From: Leptospiraceae bacterium
GTDB taxonomy: Bacteria; Spirochaetota; Leptospiria; Leptospirales; Leptospiraceae
DNA length: 64,000 bases
Assembly: GCA_024233875.1 (NCBI GenBank)
Contig: JACKPB010000005.1
Span: 62,001 to 126,000, forward strand
Direction: 5' to 3'
Positions 43,934 through 52,477 of this stretch are shown here, one piece after another. The stretch's first letter is position 1. Each line of letters begins with the position of its first letter. The notes under the pieces were generated by a model that made no database searches, was not told the origin of the DNA, and saw only the letters and a program-made list of their open reading frames with translations. The translations under genes and the position numbers were made by a program.

Positions 43934-45868
43934 TTATTTGTCTTTATAAAGAGCCGCAATCTTATCTTTATATTTTTCAGTGATGATATGTCTTTTTAGT
44001 TTGAAAAGATTTGTCATTTCATCTCCAACTTCAAAAGGTTTTACAATTAAGAAAAAGGGTGTCACCTGCTCAAATGATTTGAATCCATTTTTAGCACTGT
44101 TTAAATCCTTGATTTCTTTTTTGTATAGATCGAGAACTTTCGGATTTTCCACTAATACTTTCTCATCAGTTTCAGTGATTCCATTGGATGCACACCATTC
44201 CTTGAGCTTAGTGAATTCGGGAACTATAATTGCTCCAAGATTTTTCTGATCCTGTCCTACAACCATAGCCTGGAAAATATAAGGAGATTCAGTAATCTTG
44301 TTCTCAATGGGAACCGGTTCAACGTTTTCACCACCCAGAAGTACAACTGTTTCCTTAGCTCTTCCTGTCAGAGTCAAGCAATCTTTGTAGTTTATGATCC
44401 CGATATCTCCGGTATCCATCCAACCATCTTTAAGAGCTTTGGTGGTTGCTTCAGGATTTTTGTAGTATCCTTTCATAACCTGAGGTCCGCGGACAAAGAT
44501 AATTCCCTTCACTCCTCTCTTACCTTCAATGGATCCATCTGCTTTGACATGAGTCACAAGTTGCCCGTTGAAGTCCCGTAGTTGAACCTCTGTCTTTGGA
44601 GCTACCTTCCCTACAGAGCCCATAATTGGGAACTGCCAGGTTCTGCATGCAATCACAGGTGCTGTTTCGGTCATACCGTATCCTTCAATCACATTGAGTC
44701 CGATATCGTTGAAAAAGGCATCCACATGTCTCTGTAGTGCCCCCCCTCCGGATACGGTGGCTTTCAATTGACCACCCACGGCTTTCCGGATGTTCGAGAG
44801 AACTACCTTATCTAGGAGAAAATATAGGGGAAATGAAAAAATCATAACCAAGAAGCTAAATATCCCTCTAAAAAGTGAGGCGATAGGATTTCTTCCTTCA
44901 TAGTCTACTTCATTCCCTTTGAGAAAACGAACTGAGGCATGAAAATGCTTAGAAAAGAAATAGGCCAGGTCAAATAATTTTTTTCTAACCGGTGGAGTTT
45001 GCTTGGGGTCTGACAATTTAGTATAGATACCCTGATAGATGCTTTCCCAGAGTCTTGGTGCAGAAGCCATAAACATAGGCTTGGCTTTTTGGAAGTCATC
45101 CCGCATGTCCCGAACATTTGTAAAATAGGTAGAAGCTCCAACATAAACAGAACCATACATAAAGACACGCTCGAAGATGTGCCAAACAGGTAAAATTGAT
45201 AAAATTCTGGTATTTTTATCCACGCCGATTACAGGGAGAACTTCTTCGAGTTGATAAAGCATATTCCTATGAGTCAGCATAACACCCTTGGGCAAGCCTG
45301 TAGTACCTGAAGTGTAGATGAGAGTAAACACATCCTGATCAGTTGTTTCCGCAACCCTTGTTTCGTATTTCTTGGAGCCGGATTCAATGAGCTTTTTCCC
45401 TTTTTCAATGAGTTCAGCCATTTTTACAATACCTGAACCGGTTGCAGAGGAATTGGGATCCATGATTACTATTGTTTTGATATTAGGAAGTTTAGGTTTG
45501 ACTTTATTTAACTTTTCCAGCATTTTATCATGCTCGACAAAAACCACCTTAGCTTCAGAATGATTTAGAATGTACTCAAGCTCGGTTTCTGTTACATCTG
45601 TTCCTCTCGGAACATCCGCACATCCGGAACTCAATATACCACAATCAGCGATCACCCATTCAAGTCTATGATCGGCCATTAGACCTATGTTTTCTTTCGA
45701 ATTGACTCCCATTTCTATCAATGATTCAGCTAGAGCAATTCCATTTTGGTAGATATCCTTGTAAAGATTAGGGATATAATTCTTCTTGCTATCTTTTGAA
45801 TAGAAAGCTGCATTATCTCCATACTTTTGGGCTGATTCTTTATAAACTTCTGCTAAGTTTTTTGCCAT
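43934..45868 (-). CDS. fadD: Long-chain acyl-CoA synthetase (AMP-binding)
   Basis: 644 residues of the adenylate-forming family. Activates fatty acids to acyl-CoA through an acyl-AMP. Visible: the P-loop TLIYTSGTTGLPKGVMLTH, the LSILPVWHIFER segment, VIEGYGMTETAPVIACR, and DGWMDTGDIGIINYKDCL followed by GRAKETVVLLGGENVEP. A hydrophobic stretch near residues 330-360 (GIFSFLVMIFSFPLYFLL) would fit membrane association, as in eukaryote-like long-chain ligases common in spirochaetes. TAGGAGA precedes the ATG. Its role fits the neighbouring fabG-thiolase operon. Confidence 0.93.
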   Translation of the reverse strand: MAKNLAEVYKESAQKYGDNAAFYSKDSKKNYIPNLYKDIYQNGIALAESLIEMGVNSKENIGLMADHRLEWVIADCGILSSGCADVPRGTDVTETELEYILNHSEAKVVFVEHDKMLEKLNKVKPKLPNIKTIVIMDPNSSATGSGIVKMAELIEKGKKLIESGSKKYETRVAETTDQDVFTLIYTSGTTGLPKGVMLTHRNMLYQLEEVLPVIGVDKNTRILSILPVWHIFERVFMYGSVYVGASTYFTNVRDMRDDFQKAKPMFMASAPRLWESIYQGIYTKLSDPKQTPPVRKKLFDLAYFFSKHFHASVRFLKGNEVDYEGRNPIASLFRGIFSFLVMIFSFPLYFLLDKVVLSNIRKAVGGQLKATVSGGGALQRHVDAFFNDIGLNVIEGYGMTETAPVIACRTWQFPIMGSVGKVAPKTEVQLRDFNGQLVTHVKADGSIEGKRGVKGIIFVRGPQVMKGYYKNPEATTKALKDGWMDTGDIGIINYKDCLTLTGRAKETVVLLGGENVEPVPIENKITESPYIFQAMVVGQDQKNLGAIIVPEFTKLKEWCASNGITETDEKVLVENPKVLDLYKKEIKDLNSAKNGFKSFEQVTPFFLIVKPFEVGDEMTNLFKLKRHIITEKYKDKIAALYKDK

Positions 45869-46102
45869 ACTCAGAGTCTCCTATAACCTTTTTTTAGTTC
45901 CAATAATATTTTTTTATTTTTATTCTAAACTTGTGAAATATAAATAATGAGAAAAAAATACTTTTAATGATAAACTGTCTATATTTCCTTCAATATCAAC
46001 AAAAAGCAGATTGTGAAAAAATGTAAATAAAAAATAATCACAAAATAATTTTCCATTGAGTTTATTTGCTCAATTTTGAAAATGTTTCCAGGACATTGGT
46101 AT

Positions 46103-46660
46103 ATGACTTTAAAAGAGAGGGAACAATACCTTTTACAAAAAATTAGAAATGGTGACATCCGGGCTTATGATCAATTGATCACACCTCTTCTCCCCAGACT
46201 CAAACGTAAAGCCATGTCAATGATTACCGACCTCTCCAAAGATCCTGACTTAGATTCTGAGGACATTCTTCAGGATGCTCTAATTTCTGGCTACAAATCC
46301 ATACAAAACTTTCGCGCTGATTCAGGTATTTATACCTGGCTGTATCGAATAGTTATCAATAAAGCAAAAGACTTTCGTTCGAAAACCATCCGTCAAAATG
46401 AAATACCTATTTCAGAAAATGAACATTTGATTCCGGACAATAGAATGGGATTTGAAAAAAAATTAGAACAAATCGAGGATCAAGAATATCTAAATAAGAT
46501 GATAGAAAGTCTCGATGATATTTATAAAGAGGTATTTGAACTGCGATTTTATGAGAGAATGACCTATTCTCAGATAGCAACGGTATTAAATTGTAATGTC
46601 GGAACTGTGAAGAGTAGACTCTTCAAAGCTCGAGAACTTCTTAAACACAAATTTATTTAA
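46103..46660 (+). CDS. ECF-type RNA polymerase sigma factor
   Basis: 185 residues from the ATG at 46103 (AGGA nine bases upstream); in-frame starts at 46076 and 46082 are possible. Sigma region 2 is LLPRLKRKAMSMI ... DILQDALISGYKSIQNF ... TWLYRIVINKAKDF. Region 4 is LDDIYKEVFELRFYERMTYSQIATVLNCNVGTVKSRLFKARELL, a clear helix-turn-helix. The missing region 3 makes it ECF class. The next gene, 15 bases on, is a likely membrane anti-sigma factor. A 6+6 inverted repeat at 46055-46074 lies upstream. Confidence 0.9.
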   Translation: MTLKEREQYLLQKIRNGDIRAYDQLITPLLPRLKRKAMSMITDLSKDPDLDSEDILQDALISGYKSIQNFRADSGIYTWLYRIVINKAKDFRSKTIRQNEIPISENEHLIPDNRMGFEKKLEQIEDQEYLNKMIESLDDIYKEVFELRFYERMTYSQIATVLNCNVGTVKSRLFKARELLKHKFI

Positions 46661-46675
46661 AAGGAGAAGATTAAG

Positions 46676-47227
46676 TTGTCAATCAAAAAATTATTTCAGT
46701 GGTTAAACGAAAAAGATTTCCCATACGATGAAAATATTGAAGAAGAGAATTTCGAACTTCATTGTGAACTTATCAATTATTACAATCAAAAAAGGGAAAA
46801 TGATCTGGCAAGCATTAAAATATCTCCTGATTTTAAGACTAAATTTATCAATGAGCTATCCCGTATCCAGATAGACGAAAAAGCTAAAAATTATGAACCA
46901 TCCTTCTTACTTAATTTTTTGACAGGCAAGAGTTTTCGCTATTCTATAGCATTTGCTTCTCTGCTGGTTGTTTCGGGGATTCTTGTTATGAACACAACAA
47001 ACTCACAGGGAAATAGTTACGAAATAACAAGTGCTAAGTTTGACAGGAATATGGAAAAAATCGCATTTGATGATGACGATCTCGATGAAATTGAAATTTT
47101 AGCAGAAATAAAAAAATATCCTGTAGATAAAGATCTTTTTAAGAGACTAGAAGAATATTACTTAAACAACGGAAACCATGAAATGGCGGAAAAAATACAC
47201 ATTCGTTTGGAGACAGTTTCCAAGTAG
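46676..47227 (+). CDS. Putative membrane anti-sigma factor
   Basis: 183 residues starting at TTG behind AGGAGAAG. A ~90-residue N-terminal cytoplasmic part with conserved-looking ENFELHCELINYYNQKREND is followed by one membrane segment (FRYSIAFASLLVVSGILVM) and an acidic C-terminal domain outside. This is the layout of anti-sigma factors, and it directly follows an ECF sigma gene. No HxxxCxxC zinc motif is seen, so it would be a non-ZAS type. The assignment rests mainly on topology and position. Confidence 0.6.
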   Translation: MSIKKLFQWLNEKDFPYDENIEEENFELHCELINYYNQKRENDLASIKISPDFKTKFINELSRIQIDEKAKNYEPSFLLNFLTGKSFRYSIAFASLLVVSGILVMNTTNSQGNSYEITSAKFDRNMEKIAFDDDDLDEIEILAEIKKYPVDKDLFKRLEEYYLNNGNHEMAEKIHIRLETVSK

Positions 47228-47338
47228 GCTTCCTGGATTTCACCGGGCACCTGATTTTTATTTATAAATTTTACTTTCTGATAAAATTATTGAATTTATT
47301 AAGTATAGATAAAGAAAGGGATTAGGCCTCCAAAAAAA

Positions 47339-49546
47339 ATGAAAGAAAAGAGTACATCAAATCCACCTACAAAAAAATCGTTCATCAAATCCCCACAATC
47401 TATGAATATGTTCTCCGCAACTGCAAGATCCATTATGGATGAGTTGCGGGACAAGCACAAAGCGATTGAACAGCACGGTATTAAAAAAATTCATCCTTCC
47501 GAGTTAGTTACCCTAGACAGAGTTTCTACCTTTCTTTCTAAATATTCAAATTTAAGTGAGCAGGCAAAATCAACCGAGTCTATTGACCAGGCTCTGAAAG
47601 TATTGACGGATCAGGAGTCAAATGGAAAGGAAAGATACCTTTATCTTTATCCATTTCTCTTAAAATCAGGAAATAAGGTAAGTTCAAAGATTGCTCTTAT
47701 CTCTCCTCAAAATGCACATGAGGTTGATGTCATTCCCTATAGACAGGCCTGTTTTGATTACTCCAAACCGATGATAGATTTGATTCTGACAAATCGAGCT
47801 AAGAAATCAAAAGAAATCAATGAGGACCAACCGGGGAATTCTCTAATTTTAAAAAATAAACAAGGTGAAAATTGGCTGAACCCAGAAAGATTTTCTCTTG
47901 AATCCGAGATATCTTCCTTACTCAAATCCGGATTCAAACCGTATAAATTTATTCCTATAAGAGATTTTATTGAAGACTTTTTAGAATATGGAAATGGAAA
48001 AAAGTCTATTGAAGAAATCACACCCAATTATCACATAATTATTGATGAAATCCAGTTGAATGAGGATGGTTCCTATAAGGTTCAACCAGAGGTGGTGATA
48101 CACTATCGAGCTCAAGCAGATGGGTTAGAAAAATTTGCAATGGAATATCTTCCCAAGCTTGCCGATTCCGGTTCTTCAGAATCCAAACAATTGATTCATG
48201 ATTATAGATTCAACCATATGGATGCGGCACTTCCGGGGAGGAAACAGAATCGTGACAAAGTCAAGGCATTGATTAGCATGATCAAAGCTTTTCCTTTTTC
48301 ACAAACCAATTCTGACTTATCAAAATCGGTTCAGGAGACCTGTGATAAATCAATTCGAATCCTCAATACCCTGATTATCAATATGGATAAGATAATTGAA
48401 AGAAAGTATGCATCTATTGAAAAAAAGTTAGTTTTAAATATAAATCAAATGATTTCAGATCACACAAAGTCCAAAATGACTCTTCTGACTTTAGATTTAA
48501 AAAAAGAAATTGAAGGATCAGGAATAAAAGACACTCAAAAAATTAATGAGCTCATTGAGTTTTTAGAAAAGGAAATAAGCAAAACCTTCGGAATCAGAAG
48601 CATTGAAAATTCCAAATCTAAGTTCTATACAATTGACCAGAGCTATATGGCAAGTGTCCTCCATAAGTATGGAACGACTTCCAAAGATGATCCTGAAATG
48701 CAGAAAGAATATGAAATCGCAATGAAAATCAATGAGGAAATGATATCATCTAAAAATCCTCGATTGAATATCAATCTAAATGAAGAACATGTAGAGAAAA
48801 TGAATCAGGATTTAAATCGGATGGCAATCGAAAGCAAGGCAAAGGAAAAGTCCGATTTTTTTCAAAATAAATTCAATTCCACTGTATTTTTGATCACCTT
48901 AATTTTAGGAATAACGGTCACAACCTTTCTCTTTTCTCTGGGTGAGGATTTTGAATACATTCTTTTTGGATTACCTCTCACTCTTTTTATTTCTTTCATG
49001 GCGGCTACAATCATTAAGAAAAAAGAACCCTCAATGAATGATGAACCCAGCAAGGACACGAAGACAAAAATGCCTTCCATAGATATGCGGGAAGAATCTA
49101 AAGAGGAAAAGATGAATCAGATTGCTAAAGCCGCATCAAAACATGTCTTTCCGGCAAACTACCATCACATAAGTGAGAAAGTTTATTCATCCCAGAGTCT
49201 AAAAGATAAAATTCAGGATCACATAGAAGAGATCAAGCTATCAGTTCCGGTACTAAAAAAAGAAGCAGATATGCAAAAAGTAGCTTCCACTATTGAACAC
49301 TCAATTCTAAACACTTCCATCACAATTGCCATTCCCGGTGATGTCACAGTTCCAAACAAACCATCATCAATCATCATAAGTAGAAATGACTTTAAGGCTC
49401 CGCTCTACAGAAGGCAATTGGCAGATTTTTATAGAGAAGAAATGGAAAAGAAAAAGACAGACAAAGCTCTCGTCGGGTATTATAAATTTCTAATCAATAC
49501 CCTTGAAATCGAATATCCCAAGTACCTTAACAAAAAGATAAGGTAA
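47339..49546 (+). CDS. Large hypothetical protein with central membrane hairpin
   Basis: 735 residues, no recognised family. The first ~510 residues are soluble, with mixed alpha/beta and then helical regions. Two closely spaced membrane segments follow at ~515-533 and ~539-560 (FLITLILGITVTTFLF and YILFGLPLTLFISFMAAT). A ~175-residue tail ends with LPVYK-like basic residues and contains ITIAIPGDVTVPN. Both ends should face the cytoplasm. It follows a 111-base gap after the putative anti-sigma gene and converges on a GHKL ATPase gene with a shared terminator. Role unknown. Confidence 0.6.
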   Translation: MKEKSTSNPPTKKSFIKSPQSMNMFSATARSIMDELRDKHKAIEQHGIKKIHPSELVTLDRVSTFLSKYSNLSEQAKSTESIDQALKVLTDQESNGKERYLYLYPFLLKSGNKVSSKIALISPQNAHEVDVIPYRQACFDYSKPMIDLILTNRAKKSKEINEDQPGNSLILKNKQGENWLNPERFSLESEISSLLKSGFKPYKFIPIRDFIEDFLEYGNGKKSIEEITPNYHIIIDEIQLNEDGSYKVQPEVVIHYRAQADGLEKFAMEYLPKLADSGSSESKQLIHDYRFNHMDAALPGRKQNRDKVKALISMIKAFPFSQTNSDLSKSVQETCDKSIRILNTLIINMDKIIERKYASIEKKLVLNINQMISDHTKSKMTLLTLDLKKEIEGSGIKDTQKINELIEFLEKEISKTFGIRSIENSKSKFYTIDQSYMASVLHKYGTTSKDDPEMQKEYEIAMKINEEMISSKNPRLNINLNEEHVEKMNQDLNRMAIESKAKEKSDFFQNKFNSTVFLITLILGITVTTFLFSLGEDFEYILFGLPLTLFISFMAATIIKKKEPSMNDEPSKDTKTKMPSIDMREESKEEKMNQIAKAASKHVFPANYHHISEKVYSSQSLKDKIQDHIEEIKLSVPVLKKEADMQKVASTIEHSILNTSITIAIPGDVTVPNKPSSIIISRNDFKAPLYRRQLADFYREEMEKKKTDKALVGYYKFLINTLEIEYPKYLNKKIR

Positions 49547-49550
49547 AAAA

Positions 49551-49585
49551 AATGGAGGAGAATGAATGTTTATTCATCCTCCATT
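49551..49585 (-). terminator. Intrinsic terminator spanning the GHKL ATPase stop codon
   Basis: AATGGAGG pairs with CCTCCATT and ATGAAT with ATTCAT across a small bulge. On the minus strand the hairpin is followed by eight T. The stem includes the last codons and stop of the minus-strand gene at 49570. It may also act weakly for the plus-strand gene ending at 49546. Confidence 0.8.
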
Positions 49586-50379
49586 GTTTGTTCTGCAGGT
49601 TCGGAAGGGATAGATTTACTAAAAACCTTGTAATTGTATGTAAAAGATTTTCTTAGTTCTTCAGCAGAAATATTCTTTTCTTTCATCTCACGATCAAACA
49701 TAACTCTTTTGGGTATGTAGCTATCAGAGAGAGGAATTTCAATCTTCGCAGCAGTTTCGTTGTACTTTTTGCTAGAGTAAAGACTAAAACTGTGCTTATT
49801 GATACCGGATTGGTCCAACAGGATACCTACCATGGTCAAACCCATACCGGCCCCTTCCGTATTGTCACCGTATTCCATAAAGAAATCAATTAAACTAGAA
49901 AAACTGGTCGATTTATTGAATTTATCCCGGATCCGTATTTCTTCTGCAGGAAGGAGGGGGAAATTATTTTTAACTTTGATATTTAGCACATCCGGAGAGT
50001 AGTAGAATGTCGCCATCACAGGGAGATCAAACTTGACAAAACTCTCTCTAAACTGCACAATCCTGTCCTCAGTGAGGTTTTCTTTGAACCTTGAAATACC
50101 GAGTTCATAATCATTAGGATCTTCAATATTGAGATTTTCCTGTCGGAACAAAGCTCTTTTCACATTGGCTTTTGTTGCATTGATTACCAATTCTTTGGCT
50201 GCAGAGTAACAAATTTCCATATGGTCAATTCGATTGAATCTTTCCAGGATGGTTGAACAGATAACTTTTAAGATTAGCTCACCATAATCACTCAGAAGAT
50301 AAGTCTTCATTGTGATGATTTTGTTGTCATCGACAGCTTTCGATACGATTTCTTTTAGTTCATTCTCAGATTTTCTCAT
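49570..50379 (-). CDS. Stand-alone GHKL-type ATPase (regulatory kinase-like)
   Basis: 269 residues. An HATPase core without a histidine phosphoacceptor domain: N-box CYSAAKELVINATKANVKR, then a G-box with GDNTEGAGMGLTMVGILL (GxGxGL-like). Such proteins are typically serine kinases/anti-sigma factors of partner-switching pathways, or damaged sensor kinases. The N-terminal ~50 residues have no sensor domain and the C-terminal ~70 residues are extra. A PP2C phosphatase lies 1.2 kb upstream, a sensible antagonist. Exact target unknown. Confidence 0.72.
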   Translation of the reverse strand: MRKSENELKEIVSKAVDDNKIITMKTYLLSDYGELILKVICSTILERFNRIDHMEICYSAAKELVINATKANVKRALFRQENLNIEDPNDYELGISRFKENLTEDRIVQFRESFVKFDLPVMATFYYSPDVLNIKVKNNFPLLPAEEIRIRDKFNKSTSFSSLIDFFMEYGDNTEGAGMGLTMVGILLDQSGINKHSFSLYSSKKYNETAAKIEIPLSDSYIPKRVMFDREMKEKNISAEELRKSFTYNYKVFSKSIPSEPAEQTMEDE

Positions 50380-50500
50380 TTCGTTCCCAATATGATATTA
50401 ACAAAATACTTTATTATAATTAGAAGATGTCAATGATTTTTTATTCGACAAATAATTATAAGAATTTTGTATAGGGAATTATCTCATCAAAGGAAAAAAT

Positions 50501-50665
50501 ATGAAAAACATCTTAAAATTATTTGTACTTGCTAGTTTTCTTTTTGCATTTGGATTTTGTGCATCAGAGCAGCCAAAAGAAGAAGTTAAAGAAGAAATGA
50601 AAACTGAAGCTGCACCTGCAGATGCAACTAAAGAAGTAGTTCCAGCTCCAGCTAAAAAGAAGTAA
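50501..50665 (+). CDS. Small putative lipoprotein, 54 residues
   Basis: A short gene: ATG at 50501 behind AAAGGA, stop TAA at 50663. The N-terminus is a signal (ILKLFVLASFLFAFGFC) with Cys19 as the likely lipid-modified residue. The mature ~35 residues are Glu/Lys/Ala-rich with repeated Ala-Pro (EEVKEEMKTEAAPADATKE, VVPAPAKKK). Such low-complexity lipopeptides are common, abundant and surface-linked in spirochaetes. A hairpin terminator follows 12 bases later. It is monocistronic. Confidence 0.75.
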   Translation: MKNILKLFVLASFLFAFGFCASEQPKEEVKEEMKTEAAPADATKEVVPAPAKKK

Positions 50666-50676
50666 TTAGCAATCTG

Positions 50677-50705
50677 GATGTGGGTTGAAGTCTTCAGCTC
50701 ACATC
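50677..50705 (+). terminator. Hairpin terminator between small lipoprotein and convergent hydrolase gene
   Basis: GATGTG pairs with CACATC and the inner TGAA with TTCA, with an internal bulge. A T-rich stretch follows (TCTTATCTCACACTTTT). It lies 12 bases after the lipoprotein stop and 3 before the end of the convergent gene, so it is probably bidirectional. Confidence 0.6.
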
Positions 50706-50707
50706 TC

Positions 50708-51601
50708 TTATCTCACACTTTTCAAAAATCCTTTCAAAGTTTGATTGAACCAATCCGGTCTTTCCCTGTGAACCCAATGATTTGCTTGGATTCTGAAGGT
50801 TTTTAAATTTCTCGCAATCGATTCAGTTTCATCATAAACTTCCGGAGTTATAGCTAAATCATCCTCAGGTATGACAAGACCAATAGGTAAGTCCAAAGGG
50901 ATTCGGGGCAGTGCCGGAGGTCCTTTTTTTAAGATCTGTCTGTACAAATTCACATTGTGAATTGTACATTGATGAATTTCTTCTCTCGAAAGATTCATCA
51001 ATGGATCGGAAGATGGCAGACCACTTCTACTCATCAAAAGCTTCCACAACTCGTAAGAGAAATTTCTCCATAAAAACTCAGGAACAAACGGAACTTGAAA
51101 GAGTAAAATGTAATAGGATTTGATCAGTTGATGAAACCCTTCAATAACCTTTTCCGGTTGAAGGGTAAACATTTTCCCGATGATATTTTTGAAAAATATC
51201 ATCGGATGGGGACAGGCAACTGCCATAAAAGATTGAACTCTATCTAAATTTTCTTTCTTGGACAAATAACTCCATAAAATTATGGATCCCCAATCATGAC
51301 CGACAAGATGAACTTTTTCATTTTCAGCTAAGGTAGCCTCGAGGACTCGGTTTACATCGCTGAGGAGATACTCCATTTTGTATCCGGATTCCTCTATAGG
51401 TGCAGATGACTTTCCGGCCCCACGAATGTCATAGGAAAGAATTCGATAGTCTTTTGAAAAAAATTCAAATTGCTTTTCCCAACTGGAGTGAGTGTCCGGA
51501 TAACCGTGTAAAAAGAGAATTGTTTCCTCCGACTTGGATGGGTTAGATTCTACGCAAAATAAATTCACTCCATCTCTAGTGGCAATAAGTCTTGAATTCA
51601 T
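50708..51601 (-). CDS. Alpha/beta hydrolase, epoxide-hydrolase-like
   Basis: 297 residues. Oxyanion motif FLHGYPDTHSSW, the DIRGAGKSSAP segment, the nucleophile Asp in LVGHDWGSIILW and the C-terminal His in NHWVHRERPDWF. Asp as nucleophile in GHDWG favours epoxide hydrolase or haloalkane dehalogenase-like chemistry over a serine esterase. The cap region is hydrophobic (YYILLFQVPFVPEFLW). The natural substrate is unknown. It follows the PP2C gene by 4 bases. Confidence 0.85.
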   Translation of the reverse strand: MNSRLIATRDGVNLFCVESNPSKSEETILFLHGYPDTHSSWEKQFEFFSKDYRILSYDIRGAGKSSAPIEESGYKMEYLLSDVNRVLEATLAENEKVHLVGHDWGSIILWSYLSKKENLDRVQSFMAVACPHPMIFFKNIIGKMFTLQPEKVIEGFHQLIKSYYILLFQVPFVPEFLWRNFSYELWKLLMSRSGLPSSDPLMNLSREEIHQCTIHNVNLYRQILKKGPPALPRIPLDLPIGLVIPEDDLAITPEVYDETESIARNLKTFRIQANHWVHRERPDWFNQTLKGFLKSVR

Positions 51602-51605
51602 AAGC

Positions 51606-52376
51606 TTATTCTAATATTTCTGCAATGATTACAGTTATATTATCATGTCCTCCATATGCATTTGCAGTGTTAATTAACATATTTAAAATTTCTTTGAGAT
51701 CTTCGGAACAATCTAAAATCAACTGAAGTTCGATATCACTGATCATTCCATTCAATCCATCACTACAGATCAGAATTTTATCACCGACTTCCAAATCAAA
51801 AGTATAGGACATGGGTATTACATTTTCTATAGCTCCAATGGCTTGAGTGACAGCATTTCTTTGGGGGTGATAAACTGCTTGTTCCGGTGTAATGAGACCA
51901 ATTTTAACAAGTTCTGTGACCAAGTTTTGATCTTCGGTGATCTGTTCGAGGGTTTTATTTCGATAACGATAAAGTCTTGTATCTCCAACCTGAGAAATGT
52001 AGATTCTCTTTTCCTTGATGTAAACATAGGTTGCAACTGAACCCATTCCCATCCATTCAGGATTAATTTTTACTGTACTCTTACAAACTTCCTGGGCTTT
52101 TTCTATAGCCTTAAAGGTAATCTCATCGGGGTCTTTTTCGTGGGCGTACTGAATCAGAGTAGACTTTGCGGTATTTATGACTATCTCGGATGCTTTTTCA
52201 CCGGCTGCTGCGCCGCCCATACCATCTGCAACGACCATCAAGATACCTTCTCCGGTATCTTCCGGTTCGATAATATCGCCTTCCTGTGACTTGAGCAGAT
52301 TGTAGATTAGATAATTGTCTTCGTTGTTTTCTCTGACTTTTCCAACATCAGAGCCACCAAAGGCTACGACTTTCAT
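51606..52376 (-). CDS. PP2C-type serine/threonine protein phosphatase
   Basis: 256 residues with the PPM metal-binding motifs: GKVRENNEDNYLIYN, MVVADGMGGAAAGEKAS, ISQVGDTRLYRYRN, ILICSDGLNGMI and GGHDNITVIIAEI. It matches bacterial Stp/PrpC phosphatases, soluble and cytoplasmic, which reverse Hanks-type kinases or act in partner switching. No Hanks-type kinase is in the window; the GHKL ATPase at 49570 is the nearest kinase-like gene. A 101-base gap separates it from the divergent NSS transporter. Confidence 0.92.
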   Translation of the reverse strand: MKVVAFGGSDVGKVRENNEDNYLIYNLLKSQEGDIIEPEDTGEGILMVVADGMGGAAAGEKASEIVINTAKSTLIQYAHEKDPDEITFKAIEKAQEVCKSTVKINPEWMGMGSVATYVYIKEKRIYISQVGDTRLYRYRNKTLEQITEDQNLVTELVKIGLITPEQAVYHPQRNAVTQAIGAIENVIPMSYTFDLEVGDKILICSDGLNGMISDIELQLILDCSEDLKEILNMLINTANAYGGHDNITVIIAEILE

Positions 52377-52477
52377 ATTGGGCTTATACTTAATTTTCGA
52401 AGGGAATTAAACAAGTATTTTATTTCAGGAAAAAAAAAAAACAATTCTCGATCTCCCCTCTTTTTCCTTGTAAAGAA

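Noticed and set aside
43747..43959. Minus-strand frame of 70 codons in the fabG-fadD gap
   Set aside because: It runs out of the end of the acyl-CoA synthetase gene, covers the G/C hairpin, has no ribosome site and a composition like non-coding sequence.
46011..46043. TTGTGA ... TCACAA resembling a CRP site upstream of the sigma factor
   Set aside because: The spacer is 21 bases, far longer than the six expected for CRP/FNR-type sites, and the region is very A-rich.
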